Source of the DNA: Prochlorococcus sp. AG-409-J19
GTDB taxonomy: Bacteria; Cyanobacteriota; Cyanobacteriia; PCC-6307; Cyanobiaceae
Reading direction: 5' to 3'
DNA: 64,000 bases
Assembly: GCA_003215635.1 (NCBI GenBank)
Contig: QCKC01000003.1
Coordinates: 1-64,000 of the forward strand
Below, in pieces: positions 37,787-47,734 of the stretch. Under the pieces are notes generated by a model that did not search any database, was not told the DNA's origin, and saw only the letters and a program-made list of their open reading frames with translations. Made by a program: the position numbers and the translations under genes. The number at the start of each line of letters is the position of its first letter. Position 1 is the stretch's first letter.

Positions 37787-38805
37787 AGCTTGTAATATTC
37801 TTTGTACCATTGCGCGAACTTCTTGATTCCTGTTCCTATTTCTGTTGATGGTTGAAAACCTATCCAATTCTTAAGTGCAACTGTACTGGCAGCTGTTTCA
37901 ACAACATCCCCAGGTTGCATTGGTTCAAATTCTTTGATGGCTTTTTTGCCAAGTTCATTTTCCATTAGTTCAATAAATTTAAGTAAATTGATCGGTTGAG
38001 AATTGCCAATATTGAATAAGAGATGAGGACTATTAGAGCTTGCTGGGTCTGGATTGAAAGGATCAAATTTTAGATTGGACTGTGCGGGTTTGTAGCAGCA
38101 TCGATATACGCCTTCAACAATGTCATCGATATATGTGAAATCACGTTTCATTGCACCATTATTGAAAACTTTGATTGGTTGATCTGACAGTATTGCTTTT
38201 GCAAATAGCATTGGGGCCATGTCTGGCCTCCCCCAGGGACCATAAACAGTAAAAAATCTTAGACCAGTTGCCGGAATACCGTATAGATGGCTATATGTGT
38301 GTGCCATAAGTTCATTAGCTCTTTTGGAGGCGGCATAAAGACTTACAGGATGATTCACTGGTTGTGTTTCCTCAAAAGGTAGTTTCCTATTACCTCCATA
38401 GACAGAACTACTAGATGCATATATGAGATTTTCTACTTCATAATGTCGACAACATTCGAGGATATGCCCAAATCCAACTAAGTTCGATTTGATATAGCTA
38501 GAGGGGTTTTCTATTGAGTATCTAACACCAGCTTGCGCAGCTAGATTTACTACAGTTTTGGGACGTTTATTTTTAAATAGGCTTTCGATTCTTTTTTTAT
38601 TTTCAATAGCTAGTTTATGAAATTGCCATGAACTTCCTTTTCTTAAAGCCTGAATATTTCTAATACGTGCTTTTTTGAGATTGAGATCATAGTATTTATT
38701 TAGATTGTCAATGCCTATAACTTCTTCGCCTTTTAAGATCAACCTTTTGCATAGAGCTGAACCAATAAAGCCTGCAGCACCAGTAACTAGAATAGGACGA
38801 TTCAC
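37783..38805 (-). CDS. NAD-dependent epimerase, UDP-glucuronate 4-epimerase type
   Basis: A short-chain dehydrogenase of about 340 residues acting on a UDP-uronate. It has the Rossmann motif VTGAAGFIGSALCKRL, the catalytic YAASKRANELMAH (YxxxK), and the segments FTVYGPWGRPDMAPMLFAKAI and GAMKRDFTYIDDIVEGV, typical of UDP-glucuronate 4-epimerases (CapI/WbpP-like). The GTG start at 38805 overlaps the stop of ugd (GTGA), so the two genes are coupled; ugd makes UDP-glucuronate, its likely substrate. A longer frame from 38829 is less likely. Product UDP-galacturonate would feed a surface polysaccharide. Confidence 0.88.
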   Translation of the reverse strand: MNRPILVTGAAGFIGSALCKRLILKGEEVIGIDNLNKYYDLNLKKARIRNIQALRKGSSWQFHKLAIENKKRIESLFKNKRPKTVVNLAAQAGVRYSIENPSSYIKSNLVGFGHILECCRHYEVENLIYASSSSVYGGNRKLPFEETQPVNHPVSLYAASKRANELMAHTYSHLYGIPATGLRFFTVYGPWGRPDMAPMLFAKAILSDQPIKVFNNGAMKRDFTYIDDIVEGVYRCCYKPAQSNLKFDPFNPDPASSNSPHLLFNIGNSQPINLLKFIELMENELGKKAIKEFEPMQPGDVVETAASTVALKNWIGFQPSTEIGTGIKKFAQWYKEYYKL

Positions 38806-40262
38806 TCGGAACCATCTCCTATACGCCATAGTTTTAATCCGGCAGATCGAACTGCAACTGGATCAACAACTGCTCTTGCGTCAAATACCCAAGCAGGATG
38901 TCTCATGAGAACAGCAATTTCATCCCATTGGATATGAAAGAATTCATCCCACTCAGTGAGGATTAATAAAGCATCTGCGCCATCTATGGCATCCCTAATA
39001 TTTGAAGTTTGCCACCAAGTACCTTCTCCATTAAGTGCTGCTTGAGAGAGATCTCCTTTTTTATTTGGAGGAGGACTAGCTGCAATTCCTAGATCAATTT
39101 CAATTTGTTTTTGTTTTACTTTAGGATCAAAGATAGATATTTGTGCCCCCTCTTCAATTAAATCTTTTGAGATGCGAATAGCCGGAGATTCGCGGGTGTC
39201 GTTAGTATCTGCTTTGAATGCGAAACCAAGGACAGCTAATCGTTTTCCTGTTACTGTTCCGAAGAGATTTTTGACGACGAGCTTTGCTATTCGATGTTGT
39301 TGCCATGTATTTAAATTGACCACACTTTCCCAGTAATCGGCTACTTCAGGTAATCCAAAGTGGTGACATAAGTAGACAAGATTTAAAATATCCTTCTGGA
39401 AGCAGCTTCCTCCAAAACCTGGACCAGAGTTAAGAAACCTAGTACCTATTCTACTATCTGTACCAATTGCTTTAGAGACTTCTCTAACATCTGCACCTGT
39501 CACTTCACATAGAGATGCGACGGCATTTATTGAACTAATTCTCTGAGCTAAGAATGCATTTGCTGATAACTTAGAAAGTTCGCTACTCCATAAGTTGGTT
39601 CGCAAGATTTTTTCAGGAGCTACCCATTTCATATATATCAAAGCAAGGGCTTCGATTGCTTCAGAATCTTCACCACCAATTAGAACTCTGTCGGGATTCT
39701 CAAGGTCATTAATTGCGGTACCTTCCGCAAGAAATTCTGGATTAGACAATATTGAAAAACTTCTTGCACTTTTCCCCTTTGACTGAGTTTGATTTGAAGC
39801 TTTAAGAATAGTTTGTATGGCAGCAGCAGTTCTGACTGGAAGTGTACTTTTCTCCACCACAATTGTGTGTCCTTGGGCGAATTCCGCAACTTGTCTGGAA
39901 CATGCCTCTACCCATCTCAAGTCACTTGCTTGACCAGATCCAAGCCCTTTCTTCTTTGTTGGTGTATTTACTGAGATAAAGACCAGATCTGCATTTTGTA
40001 TTCCTTTTTTAATCTCATTTGAGAAATGTAGGTTTCTACCTCGGGCTCTTTTGATTACTTCATCTAGTCCAGGCTCATAAATTGGCAGTTGATTTAAATC
40101 TTTGCTGTTCCATGCATTAATTCTTGATTGGTTGAGATCTACTACATGAACCTGAATGCTGGGGCAACGATCAGCAATTACGGCCATGGTAGGTCCACCT
40201 ACATATCCTGCACCAATGCAACAGATGGTATTTATTTTTATTGGAGGTTGCTGAGAGTCCAC
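38802..40262 (-). CDS. ugd: UDP-glucose 6-dehydrogenase
   Basis: It oxidises UDP-glucose to UDP-glucuronate using two NAD+. In 486 residues, the N-terminal Rossmann motif CIGAGYVGGPTMAVIA is followed by VEKSTLPVRTA and NPEFLAEGTAIND. The catalytic Cys287 lies in GPGFGGSCFQKDI. The C-terminal domain (LAVLGFAFKADTNDTRES) is present. Start GTG at 40262. The downstream epimerase is translationally coupled, which points to a uronate for surface polysaccharide. Confidence 0.94.
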   Translation of the reverse strand: MDSQQPPIKINTICCIGAGYVGGPTMAVIADRCPSIQVHVVDLNQSRINAWNSKDLNQLPIYEPGLDEVIKRARGRNLHFSNEIKKGIQNADLVFISVNTPTKKKGLGSGQASDLRWVEACSRQVAEFAQGHTIVVEKSTLPVRTAAAIQTILKASNQTQSKGKSARSFSILSNPEFLAEGTAINDLENPDRVLIGGEDSEAIEALALIYMKWVAPEKILRTNLWSSELSKLSANAFLAQRISSINAVASLCEVTGADVREVSKAIGTDSRIGTRFLNSGPGFGGSCFQKDILNLVYLCHHFGLPEVADYWESVVNLNTWQQHRIAKLVVKNLFGTVTGKRLAVLGFAFKADTNDTRESPAIRISKDLIEEGAQISIFDPKVKQKQIEIDLGIAASPPPNKKGDLSQAALNGEGTWWQTSNIRDAIDGADALLILTEWDEFFHIQWDEIAVLMRHPAWVFDARAVVDPVAVRSAGLKLWRIGDGSE

Positions 40263-40270
40263 GTTAGAAA

Positions 40271-41578
40271 CTAATGATTTGTGTTGGAAAGTATTTTTAG
40301 TCTATTTAAGAGATTGTCAATTTTTATATTTTGCTTGTCAGTTTGTGCCTCTCCTTCTCTCTTGTTTGTTTTGATTATGACCTCGCCTTTTGTTGCTTCA
40401 TCGTCGCCAATTAAAATAATCCAATGAGCATTGCTACGATCGGCTCTTTTTAATTGCTTGGCGAAAGCAGAACCACTTAGGTCATTCTCTACTATGAAAT
40501 TTGCTTTACGTAGCTTTCTTGATATTGCCATGGCTAAAGATTCTGCTTTTTCTCCTCGACTAACTATAAAGATATCTTTTTGAGATAGTTCACAATTTGG
40601 TTGGGAATTACTAAGAAGTAGCATTAAACGCTCCATGCCAAGAGCCCATCCTATTGCTGGTGTAGGTTTTCCTCCAAGTTCCTCAATAAGTCCGTCATAT
40701 CTCCCGCCACCGCATATTGTTGATTGTGCTCCTAATTGATGAGATGTTATTTCAAAGGCTGTATGACAATAATAATCAAGACCACGAACAAGTTTTGGAT
40801 TAACTGTGAATGGAACCCCTGCATTACTTAGTTCTGCTTTGACTCTTTCTAATCTTTCTCTGCTTTCAGGACAAATTAGGTCTATTAAAACCGGAGTTTC
40901 TTTTAGAATCTCTTGAGTTTTTGGATCTTTTGAATCAAGTATTCTTAATGGGTTTGTATATAGTCGTGCTTGCGAAGTTTGATCAAGATAATCTTTTCTT
41001 TCTTCTAGCCATTTTACCAAGTGGTTTCGATAAACTATCCTGTCATTGAGGTTACCTAGAGAATTGATCTCTAAATTTAAGTTTTTTAGGCCAAGGTCTA
41101 TTAACAAATCCCAGGCGACAGTAATTGTTTCAGCATCACTACGTGGGTCTTTAAATCCTAGATATTCCAAACCTAGTTGGTGAAATTGTCTTTGTCTTCC
41201 TGCTTGAGGACGCTCGTAACGAAACATTGGCCCTGAATACCAAAGTCTTTGAGGGCCTTTGCTAAGAAGATTGTGCTCAATCGTTGCTCTCACAATTGAA
41301 GCAGTTCCTTCTGGTCTGAGGGTGCAGTTTCGCTCCCCTCGGTCACAGAAGGTGTACATTTCTTTGCCAACTACATCGGTTGCTTCTCCAATCCCTCTCG
41401 AAAATAGTTCGGTGGGTTCGATTATGGGAGTTCTGATTTCCTGAATTGATGCCCTATGGAAATGCTGCCTAGCTTTATTTTCGATCCATTGCCAGAGCAG
41501 AACTTGCTCTGGTAACAGATCAACCATTCCTCTCAAACCTTGCAATTTATCCACATGATGGCTGAGATCTAACGCCAT
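40271..41578 (-). CDS. hisS: histidyl-tRNA synthetase
   Basis: A class II synthetase, 435 residues. Motif 1 is near [21 protein letters not shown], motif 2 is [13 protein letters not shown] with [21 protein letters not shown], and motif 3 is [28 protein letters not shown] is the histidine A region. The C-terminal anticodon-binding domain starts at about 330. It lies 8 bp upstream of ugd on the same strand; a housekeeping gene inside a glycan gene neighbourhood. Confidence 0.97.
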   Translation of the reverse strand: MALDLSHHVDKLQGLRGMVDLLPEQVLLWQWIENKARQHFHRASIQEIRTPIIEPTELFSRGIGEATDVVGKEMYTFCDRGERNCTLRPEGTASIVRATIEHNLLSKGPQRLWYSGPMFRYERPQAGRQRQFHQLGLEYLGFKDPRSDAETITVAWDLLIDLGLKNLNLEINSLGNLNDRIVYRNHLVKWLEERKDYLDQTSQARLYTNPLRILDSKDPKTQEILKETPVLIDLICPESRERLERVKAELSNAGVPFTVNPKLVRGLDYYCHTAFEITSHQLGAQSTICGGGRYDGLIEELGGKPTPAIGWALGMERLMLLLSNSQPNCELSQKDIFIVSRGEKAESLAMAISRKLRKANFIVENDLSGSAFAKQLKRADRSNAHWIILIGDDEATKGEVIIKTNKREGEAQTDKQNIKIDNLLNRLKILSNTNH

Positions 41579-41634
41579 ATTGCGTGATGATGGTCGAAGA
41601 GCGCTTATCTTTAAGAGTACATAGTTGCAGATTT

Positions 41635-42672
41635 ATGTCCCAGCTGCTGGTAACAGGCGGTGCAGGGTTCGTTGGTAGTCACACTTGTTTGGCCCTCTTG
41701 CAAGCTAACCATCGTTTAGTTGTTCTTGATAACTATGTAAATAGTTCTGCAGACTCTCTTGAGAGGGTTTGTGATTTGGTCGGTTTAAAAGATCGAGATG
41801 CTTTAAAAGTTGTTCAAGGCGACGTTCGCTCTCCAGATGATTTGAACCGAGTTTTTCAATTGTCTGATAAGCCAATTGAAGCAGTTTTGCATTTTGCAGG
41901 ATTGAAAGCTGTAGGGGAATCAATATCTTCTCCCCTTCACTATTGGGATATAAATGTAACGGGGACTCGTTGCTTATTGCAAGCTATGCAATCTTACGGT
42001 TGCAAGACAATTGTTTTTAGTAGTAGCGCTACACTTTATGGCTCTCCTAAAACATTGCCTATAACAGAGAATTCACTCGTTGATCCTACAAATACCTATG
42101 GCAATACTAAGGCCGCTGTAGAGAGACTTTTGAGAGATCTTGTCGCGAGTGAAGATTCTTGGCGTGTTGCTTGTTTGCGATATTTCAATCCTGTTGGAGC
42201 ACATCCTAGTGGCACTATTGGAGAGTCCCCGCAAGGGATCCCTAATAATTTATTCCCTGTTATTACTAAGGTTGCTTTAGGTCAGATTGATAAATTAAAG
42301 ATTTTTGGAGGTGATTGGCCTACCGAAGACGGGACTGCTGTTCGTGATTATATTCATGTTATGGATTTAGCAGAAGGACATTGCTTCGCATTAGAACTTT
42401 TGCAACGAGAAGATCCTCAATTATTAGTTATGAATTTAGGAACTGGCACCGGTTATTCAGTATTGGAGGTTGTAAAAGCTTTTGAAAAAGCTTGTGGTGT
42501 GAATGTTCCTTATGAAATTATCAATAGACGTCCAGGTGATGTTGCATGCACTATTGCAGATCCCACATTGGCTCAAAAAAAATTAGGTTGGCGTACTAAA
42601 TTTTCTCTTGATGCTATGTGTCTTCATAGTTGGTCTTGGCAGAAGGATAATCCTAATGGGTACATAAATTAG
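41635..42672 (+). CDS. galE: UDP-glucose 4-epimerase
   Basis: It interconverts UDP-glucose and UDP-galactose. With the ATG at 41635 the 345-residue protein begins MSQLLVTGGAGFVGSHTCLAL. YGNTKAAVERLL contains the YxxxK catalytic pair, and VRDYIHVMDLAEGH is the conserved GalE segment. The frame extends to 41584, but the extra 17 residues before the Rossmann fold are not typical. The gene is divergent from hisS and followed after 80 bp by the sugar transferase. Confidence 0.93.
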   Translation: MSQLLVTGGAGFVGSHTCLALLQANHRLVVLDNYVNSSADSLERVCDLVGLKDRDALKVVQGDVRSPDDLNRVFQLSDKPIEAVLHFAGLKAVGESISSPLHYWDINVTGTRCLLQAMQSYGCKTIVFSSSATLYGSPKTLPITENSLVDPTNTYGNTKAAVERLLRDLVASEDSWRVACLRYFNPVGAHPSGTIGESPQGIPNNLFPVITKVALGQIDKLKIFGGDWPTEDGTAVRDYIHVMDLAEGHCFALELLQREDPQLLVMNLGTGTGYSVLEVVKAFEKACGVNVPYEIINRRPGDVACTIADPTLAQKKLGWRTKFSLDAMCLHSWSWQKDNPNGYIN

Positions 42673-42752
42673 AGCATGATCACAATTTTTTTTGGTTGGG
42701 TCCTTGATATGTGCTCTCTCAGCCTTAGGCTAATTTAGTTAACTAAAGTATC

Positions 42753-44072
42753 TTGTCCTGGCGCGGTCCACGTCGCAATTTATTTCTTTGTGCCGGACTT
42801 GATTTGTTCGGCATGACTTTTGTCTTAGGAGGCTTGGTAAGTACCTGGTCTCAATCATTGCATGGTCAATTGCTTTGGATATCTATAACGATTATTGCCT
42901 ATCTTTTGTTGGGATGGCTTTTGGGTACCTATACCTTGCTTGGTTGGCCTCGATTGCCCATAGGAATAATGTTCCAACGATTGGGACTTTGTCTTGTTAC
43001 GACATTGATGCTTGTTGCGATTTTGAGATGGGTTTTGAATCCTTCCCTTGATGTGTGGGTTGTTTATCGTAGTAGCCAAGTCTCATGGCTTTTCTTGACT
43101 ACCCTTTGCTCCCTTTTTATCAGGGTTAGCTTACGTAGAGGGGTACTTCAGGCAGAGGAGCCGAAATTAGTTTTGGTTGCTCCTGAGGCAGAGGCTTTGA
43201 AAGCCTTGCAATCTTGGCAGTTAACCCCAACAAGACTTATGCCTAAATGGCTATCTCCTAGGGAGGCAGCATTACATCCAAGTCCTTTGGTATTAGCATT
43301 GTCGCCAAGTTTGCGACATCAGTCGGAATGTAGGAATCTTTTAGAGGAATTAGAACAACGAGATCCTCGCGATTGCAATCTTACGACTCCTCTTGCTTTG
43401 GCAGAGAGACAACTGGAAAGAGTTCCTCCTTCTATGTTGTCTGAACCATGGATTGGCTTTTCAGACATTCCATGGAATGCATTGTTTAGCCCACAAAGAC
43501 AACTAAAACGAGTTGCTGATGTTCTGGTGGCATCATTGCTTTTCGGAGTAACTGCCCCAGTAATTTGTTTAGCAGCTTTGTTGATATGGCTAGAAGACAG
43601 AGGACCGGTTTTTTATGTACAGGAACGTAGTGGTTGGCTTGGAAGACCTTTTAAGGTTTTGAAACTTAGAACAATGAAGGTTGCCGAACCGGGTGTCCCT
43701 GTAAAATGGACTGTTCCAGGGGATCAGAGGATAACGAACATTGGGAGTTGGCTTAGGAAAACTCGTATAGATGAATTACCTCAATTGGTCAACGTGGTTC
43801 GTGGAGATATGAGCTTGATAGGACCTAGACCTGAATTGCCCGAACTTGAATTAGAGCTTGAGGCGAGCATTCCCCATTATCGAAAGAGGCATTGGATGCG
43901 ACCAGGCTTGAGTGGTTGGGCTCAGGTTTGCGCTCCTTATGCATCTAGTATTGAAGACTCAGAATTGAAACTATCTTACGATCTTTATTACCTAAAAAAT
44001 TTCAGTACATGGTTAGATGTTCTTATTCTTCTTCGCACCATTAAAACAATCTTGAAGGTAGCTGGTCGTTGA
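42753..44072 (+). CDS. polyprenyl-phosphate sugar-1-phosphate transferase (WcaJ/WbaP-like)
   Basis: An initiating glycosyltransferase of 439 residues that would attach the first sugar phosphate to undecaprenyl phosphate. Several hydrophobic helices fill the N-terminal half, and the Bac_transf catalytic domain occupies the C-terminal 190 residues, with VFYVQERSGWLGRPFKVLKLRTM and IDELPQLVNVVRGDMSLIGPRPELP. The TTG at 42753 is the only start before an upstream TAA (42744-42746); the first internal ATG is at residue 21. It follows galE and is the logical first step of a surface polysaccharide. Confidence 0.88.
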   Translation: MSWRGPRRNLFLCAGLDLFGMTFVLGGLVSTWSQSLHGQLLWISITIIAYLLLGWLLGTYTLLGWPRLPIGIMFQRLGLCLVTTLMLVAILRWVLNPSLDVWVVYRSSQVSWLFLTTLCSLFIRVSLRRGVLQAEEPKLVLVAPEAEALKALQSWQLTPTRLMPKWLSPREAALHPSPLVLALSPSLRHQSECRNLLEELEQRDPRDCNLTTPLALAERQLERVPPSMLSEPWIGFSDIPWNALFSPQRQLKRVADVLVASLLFGVTAPVICLAALLIWLEDRGPVFYVQERSGWLGRPFKVLKLRTMKVAEPGVPVKWTVPGDQRITNIGSWLRKTRIDELPQLVNVVRGDMSLIGPRPELPELELELEASIPHYRKRHWMRPGLSGWAQVCAPYASSIEDSELKLSYDLYYLKNFSTWLDVLILLRTIKTILKVAGR

Positions 44073-44205
44073 GACCATTCATAAAGGATTGGATTAGGAA
44101 TAGATTTTATTCAATTTTATTAGCTGCTTTTACAATATGGAATCTTTCCCTATAGTTCATATCAATGTAATAGTAATTTTTGGTAAAAAGACTCTTCGAA
44201 AATAA

Positions 44206-46404
44206 ATGTCTGTTGACCATCTTTTGCTTGTAGGTGGCGGACATAGCCATTCGTTGTTGCTTCTACGATGGGCAATGTCTCCGCATCTTCGACCTTCGGG
44301 GATGATTACTCTAATAACTCGCTTTAGCACGACTCTTTACTCAAGTATGGTGCCTGGTTGGATTGCGGGCATTTATTCACGTGACCAAGTTGAAGTCAAC
44401 CTGCGAGATTTGGCTTCCAAATCAGGAGTTGGATTTATCTTGGCAGAGGTAAAAGGTTTAGATCTTGCACAAAATGCTGTTTTGTTTCAAAATCGACCTT
44501 CGATTCATTTCTCTCGAATTAGTTTAGACGTTGGTTCGGATACTATCGATAATTCGGAGATATTCAGAGCAAAGGGAGATATAAAATGTATGGCAATTAA
44601 GCCTCTAGAAAAGTCTTTGGCTTGGATTGAAAGTCAAGATGATAAAGCTTTTCTTTCTGATGATATTCCGTTTACTGTTGTTGGTTCTGGTCTCGCTGCT
44701 ATAGAGATTGCATTTGCGCTAAGAAAACGTTGGCCCGATCGTCTCTTGTATTTGCAGTGTAATGATGATAAACATCTATCTTATGTGAGCCGTGCGCTTT
44801 CTAATGTAAGCATCTCTTTCCTAAAACCTTTTGAGCCAATAAAAGGTCCTGCTCTTTTATGTACTGGTAGCAAGGCGCCAAGATGGCTTTCTGATTGTGG
44901 TATGCCTGTTGATAGTGCGGGTCGAATTCGTACGCAAAGAACATTACAAGTTGTTGGTTACCCTCAAGTTTTTGCTTCTGGAGATTGTGGAGTTGTAGAT
45001 CAAGACCCTAGACCAGCAGCAGGAGTATGGGCAGTCCGTGCAGCCAAATCATTAGCCAGAAATTTAGAGAGGTCTTCTAAAAATAAATCCCTTGTTAACT
45101 GGTATCCGCAGAAAAAAGCTCTTCAACTTCTGAGTGGTTATCTTCCGGGAGGTAGTTCTGTCTCATGGGCAATTAGAGATAATCTAATTTTGGGCCCTCA
45201 CCCTTTGTTATGGAAGTTGAAGGAATGGATTGACTTTCGATTTATTGCGAAGTTTCGGCTCTTGCCAGAGATGAGTCAAATTTCTCCAAGGTCAGAGACT
45301 CAACAGTTTTGTAGAGGATGTGCTGCAAAAGTTTCTGCTAAAACCTTAAGAGACGGATTATTAGAGGTAGATCTTGCTGAATTGGCAGGCAATCCTGACG
45401 ATGCAGTTCTTGTTGATTGTGCGGGATCAGGCGAGAAGTTTTTTCAGAGTGTGGATGGTTTTCCTGCATTGGTTAGCGATCCTTGGTTGAATGGACGTAT
45501 TAGCGCATTACATGCATGCTCAGACTTGTGGGCTTGTGGAATTAGAGTCGATTCTGCTCAAGCACTAATTACTCTGCCAGTAATTGACGATCAATGGCAA
45601 AAGGAATTATTAGTTCAAACCCTTGCAGGTATTAAATCTGCTTTAGAACAACAAGGGGCTTGTTTAATTGGTGGCCATACTTTTGAAAGTAGAAATATTG
45701 ATTTAGAACCAAAGAGCCTTTCTGTTCAAGTCAGCCTTTCTGTAAATGGCAAACTATCTAAAGAAAATGTTCCTTGGGCAAAAGGGGGTATGCAAGTCGG
45801 AGATGCTTTGTTGATTAGCAGACCACTTGGTATAGGTGTGCTTTTTGCAGCAGCTATGACTGGGGATGTCAAACCTGTTGATCTTGATTTTGCACTTTGT
45901 CAGTTAACTGAAAGTCAACATATTCTTTTAGATGAATTGCTCAGCATACAACAATATAAAGATAGTGATTGTCATATTAATGCCTGTACTGATATTACTG
46001 GATTTGGACTAATTGGTCATTTAGAAGAAATGCTTTTATCCTCAAATAACGCGCGGAAAATAAATGGGAAGGATCCATTAGGAATTAAACTTCAAGCAGA
46101 GTTAATTCCTTCGATTCCAGGTTCTATTAATTTATTTGAAAGAGGTTTTTGTAGTACATTGGCTCCGCAGAATAGATTAGCATTGGAATCTCTTTTGCCT
46201 AATGAAAATTCTCCTTCTTTAATTCAGCTAATTTTAGGTGAGATTGATGAGGGTAGTAGACGTCATCAATCCATATTAGAATTGATTGTTGATCCACAGA
46301 CATGTGGCCCTCTATTGATTTCTTGTACGGAGAAATTTGCACAGAAAATATTGACTAATAAGCAATGGAGTAAGATTGGGGAAGTGCACCTTGGCGGGTA
46401 TTAA
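44206..46404 (+). CDS. selD: bifunctional NADH-dehydrogenase-like / selenide water dikinase fusion
   Basis: A two-domain fusion of 732 residues. The first 360 residues are a pyridine-nucleotide-disulfide-oxidoreductase/NDH-2-like FAD protein (LLVGGGHSHSLLLLRWAM, VVGSGLAAIEIAF, VFASGDCGVVDQDPRPAAGVWAVRAAK). The remainder is SelD. The SelD catalytic cysteine C372 and lysine K375 lie in RGCAAKVSAKTLRDGL; the second cysteine of enteric SelD is an alanine here, as in other cyanobacterial members. DPWLNGRISALHACSDLWACG and GGHTFES are conserved. It should make selenophosphate from selenide and ATP. This fusion is known in marine cyanobacteria; the FAD domain may supply reduced selenium, which is inference. 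Confidence 0.9.
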   Translation: MSVDHLLLVGGGHSHSLLLLRWAMSPHLRPSGMITLITRFSTTLYSSMVPGWIAGIYSRDQVEVNLRDLASKSGVGFILAEVKGLDLAQNAVLFQNRPSIHFSRISLDVGSDTIDNSEIFRAKGDIKCMAIKPLEKSLAWIESQDDKAFLSDDIPFTVVGSGLAAIEIAFALRKRWPDRLLYLQCNDDKHLSYVSRALSNVSISFLKPFEPIKGPALLCTGSKAPRWLSDCGMPVDSAGRIRTQRTLQVVGYPQVFASGDCGVVDQDPRPAAGVWAVRAAKSLARNLERSSKNKSLVNWYPQKKALQLLSGYLPGGSSVSWAIRDNLILGPHPLLWKLKEWIDFRFIAKFRLLPEMSQISPRSETQQFCRGCAAKVSAKTLRDGLLEVDLAELAGNPDDAVLVDCAGSGEKFFQSVDGFPALVSDPWLNGRISALHACSDLWACGIRVDSAQALITLPVIDDQWQKELLVQTLAGIKSALEQQGACLIGGHTFESRNIDLEPKSLSVQVSLSVNGKLSKENVPWAKGGMQVGDALLISRPLGIGVLFAAAMTGDVKPVDLDFALCQLTESQHILLDELLSIQQYKDSDCHINACTDITGFGLIGHLEEMLLSSNNARKINGKDPLGIKLQAELIPSIPGSINLFERGFCSTLAPQNRLALESLLPNENSPSLIQLILGEIDEGSRRHQSILELIVDPQTCGPLLISCTEKFAQKILTNKQWSKIGEVHLGGY

Positions 46405-46428
46405 AAAAGATATTCTTTAGTCTAGTAT

Positions 46429-47706
46429 TTATGTTTTTGACAGTATGTCGATTTGTTTGTATCTTAGCTGACGGAGATGGGATCCAAGTTTAGGCCCTTT
46501 TTCCCATCCTTTATTTATTAGTTCCTTTGCGCTAATCGGTGATTTGACATGTCTCCAACTATCCCACCATTTCATTAGTATTTCTGATATAGGATTGCAG
46601 TTGCAGATTGAAATAGCAATCGATTCAGTATGGACTACTTGAGTTTCAATTATATGGCACCATCTGGAAGCATTGAAATTTTCTGATTCTTTTTTGGAAG
46701 TTATTGATAATAGTGTATTAGTTAGTTTATTGCTTTCTATTAGAAATCTTTGTTGTTGTTGGGGTATTTCTAATCTCTTGGCAAGATTGGTAAATTCTTT
46801 TGCGGTTGAGACTAGTACTGTGAGTTTTGGAATGGACAGAGCACTTGCTTTTTTAAGCTTCTCTATTAATTCGCTGTCATCTTGAAGATCTTTGTCCAAT
46901 AAGGCGAGTCCTCCCCATTCTTGTAACTTGCGAATTGCAATTTCCCATGGCTCCTTTTCTAGAAGAAGTTCAAGTTCCATTCGCATTCTTATTGCGAGTG
47001 CAGGTGGAGCCTGATCTGGTAATTCTCCTAACTTCCAATTCCATGGCCAATTTTTTAATGTCTGTTGAATTTGCAAAAGAGAATCTTCAGAAAGATGAAA
47101 ATCAAGCCTTGCTGCATATCTAGCTGCTCTAATTACTCTTGATGGATCGTCTGCTACTGATTTGGAATGTAAGAATAATATTTCTCTATTCTTTAATGCA
47201 TTCTTACCATTAAAGGGATCAATGATTTCTCCATTATAAAGTTCTAATGCAATTGCGTTGATGCTAAAGTCTCTTCTATATAGGTCTTCGATCAGGGAAG
47301 TATTTGTAACGCGAGGGTTCTCTCCTGGCTCAGGATAGATTTCTTTTCTTGAACTTGTAAGATCAATGAAAATCTTGTCAAAAGTAAATTTTACAGTGTC
47401 GTAAGATTCATGGAAAATATATTTAGTTTTATGTCCTAAAGGTATAAACTTTTTTAAGCATCTAGCAAGCTCCGATGCCGAGCCTTCCACTACTATATCA
47501 ATATCGACTATATCTATATTTGTATTTATATTATTCCCTTTAAGAAGGCAATCACGAACAAATCCTCCTACTAATGCAATGCGCTCTATCCCAATGTCTT
47601 GGGCAGCAGTTGTTAATATCTTTATAATCTTAATTGCATCAGGAGGTAATTTAAATTTGTGGAAATTATTCCACATGTCTTGATGGTATGAGAGGTTGAT
47701 ATCCAT
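46429..47706 (-). CDS. tRNA nucleotidyltransferase / poly(A) polymerase family protein
   Basis: A CCA-adding-type enzyme of 425 residues, in the class II nucleotidyltransferase family. IALVGGFVRDCLL holds the G-G motif, VDIDIVVEG the two metal-binding acids, and YRRDFSINAIALELYNGEIIDPFNGKNAL the later motif. VADDPSRVIRAARYAARLDFHL is the nucleobase-interacting region. The tRNA in this window has no encoded CCA, so such an enzyme is needed. Poly(A) polymerase cannot be excluded because the two are hard to tell apart by sequence. Confidence 0.88.
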   Translation of the reverse strand: MDINLSYHQDMWNNFHKFKLPPDAIKIIKILTTAAQDIGIERIALVGGFVRDCLLKGNNINTNIDIVDIDIVVEGSASELARCLKKFIPLGHKTKYIFHESYDTVKFTFDKIFIDLTSSRKEIYPEPGENPRVTNTSLIEDLYRRDFSINAIALELYNGEIIDPFNGKNALKNREILFLHSKSVADDPSRVIRAARYAARLDFHLSEDSLLQIQQTLKNWPWNWKLGELPDQAPPALAIRMRMELELLLEKEPWEIAIRKLQEWGGLALLDKDLQDDSELIEKLKKASALSIPKLTVLVSTAKEFTNLAKRLEIPQQQQRFLIESNKLTNTLLSITSKKESENFNASRWCHIIETQVVHTESIAISICNCNPISEILMKWWDSWRHVKSPISAKELINKGWEKGPKLGSHLRQLRYKQIDILSKT

Positions 47707-47734
47707 ATAATTTTACTTTCTTTTCATTGTATTA

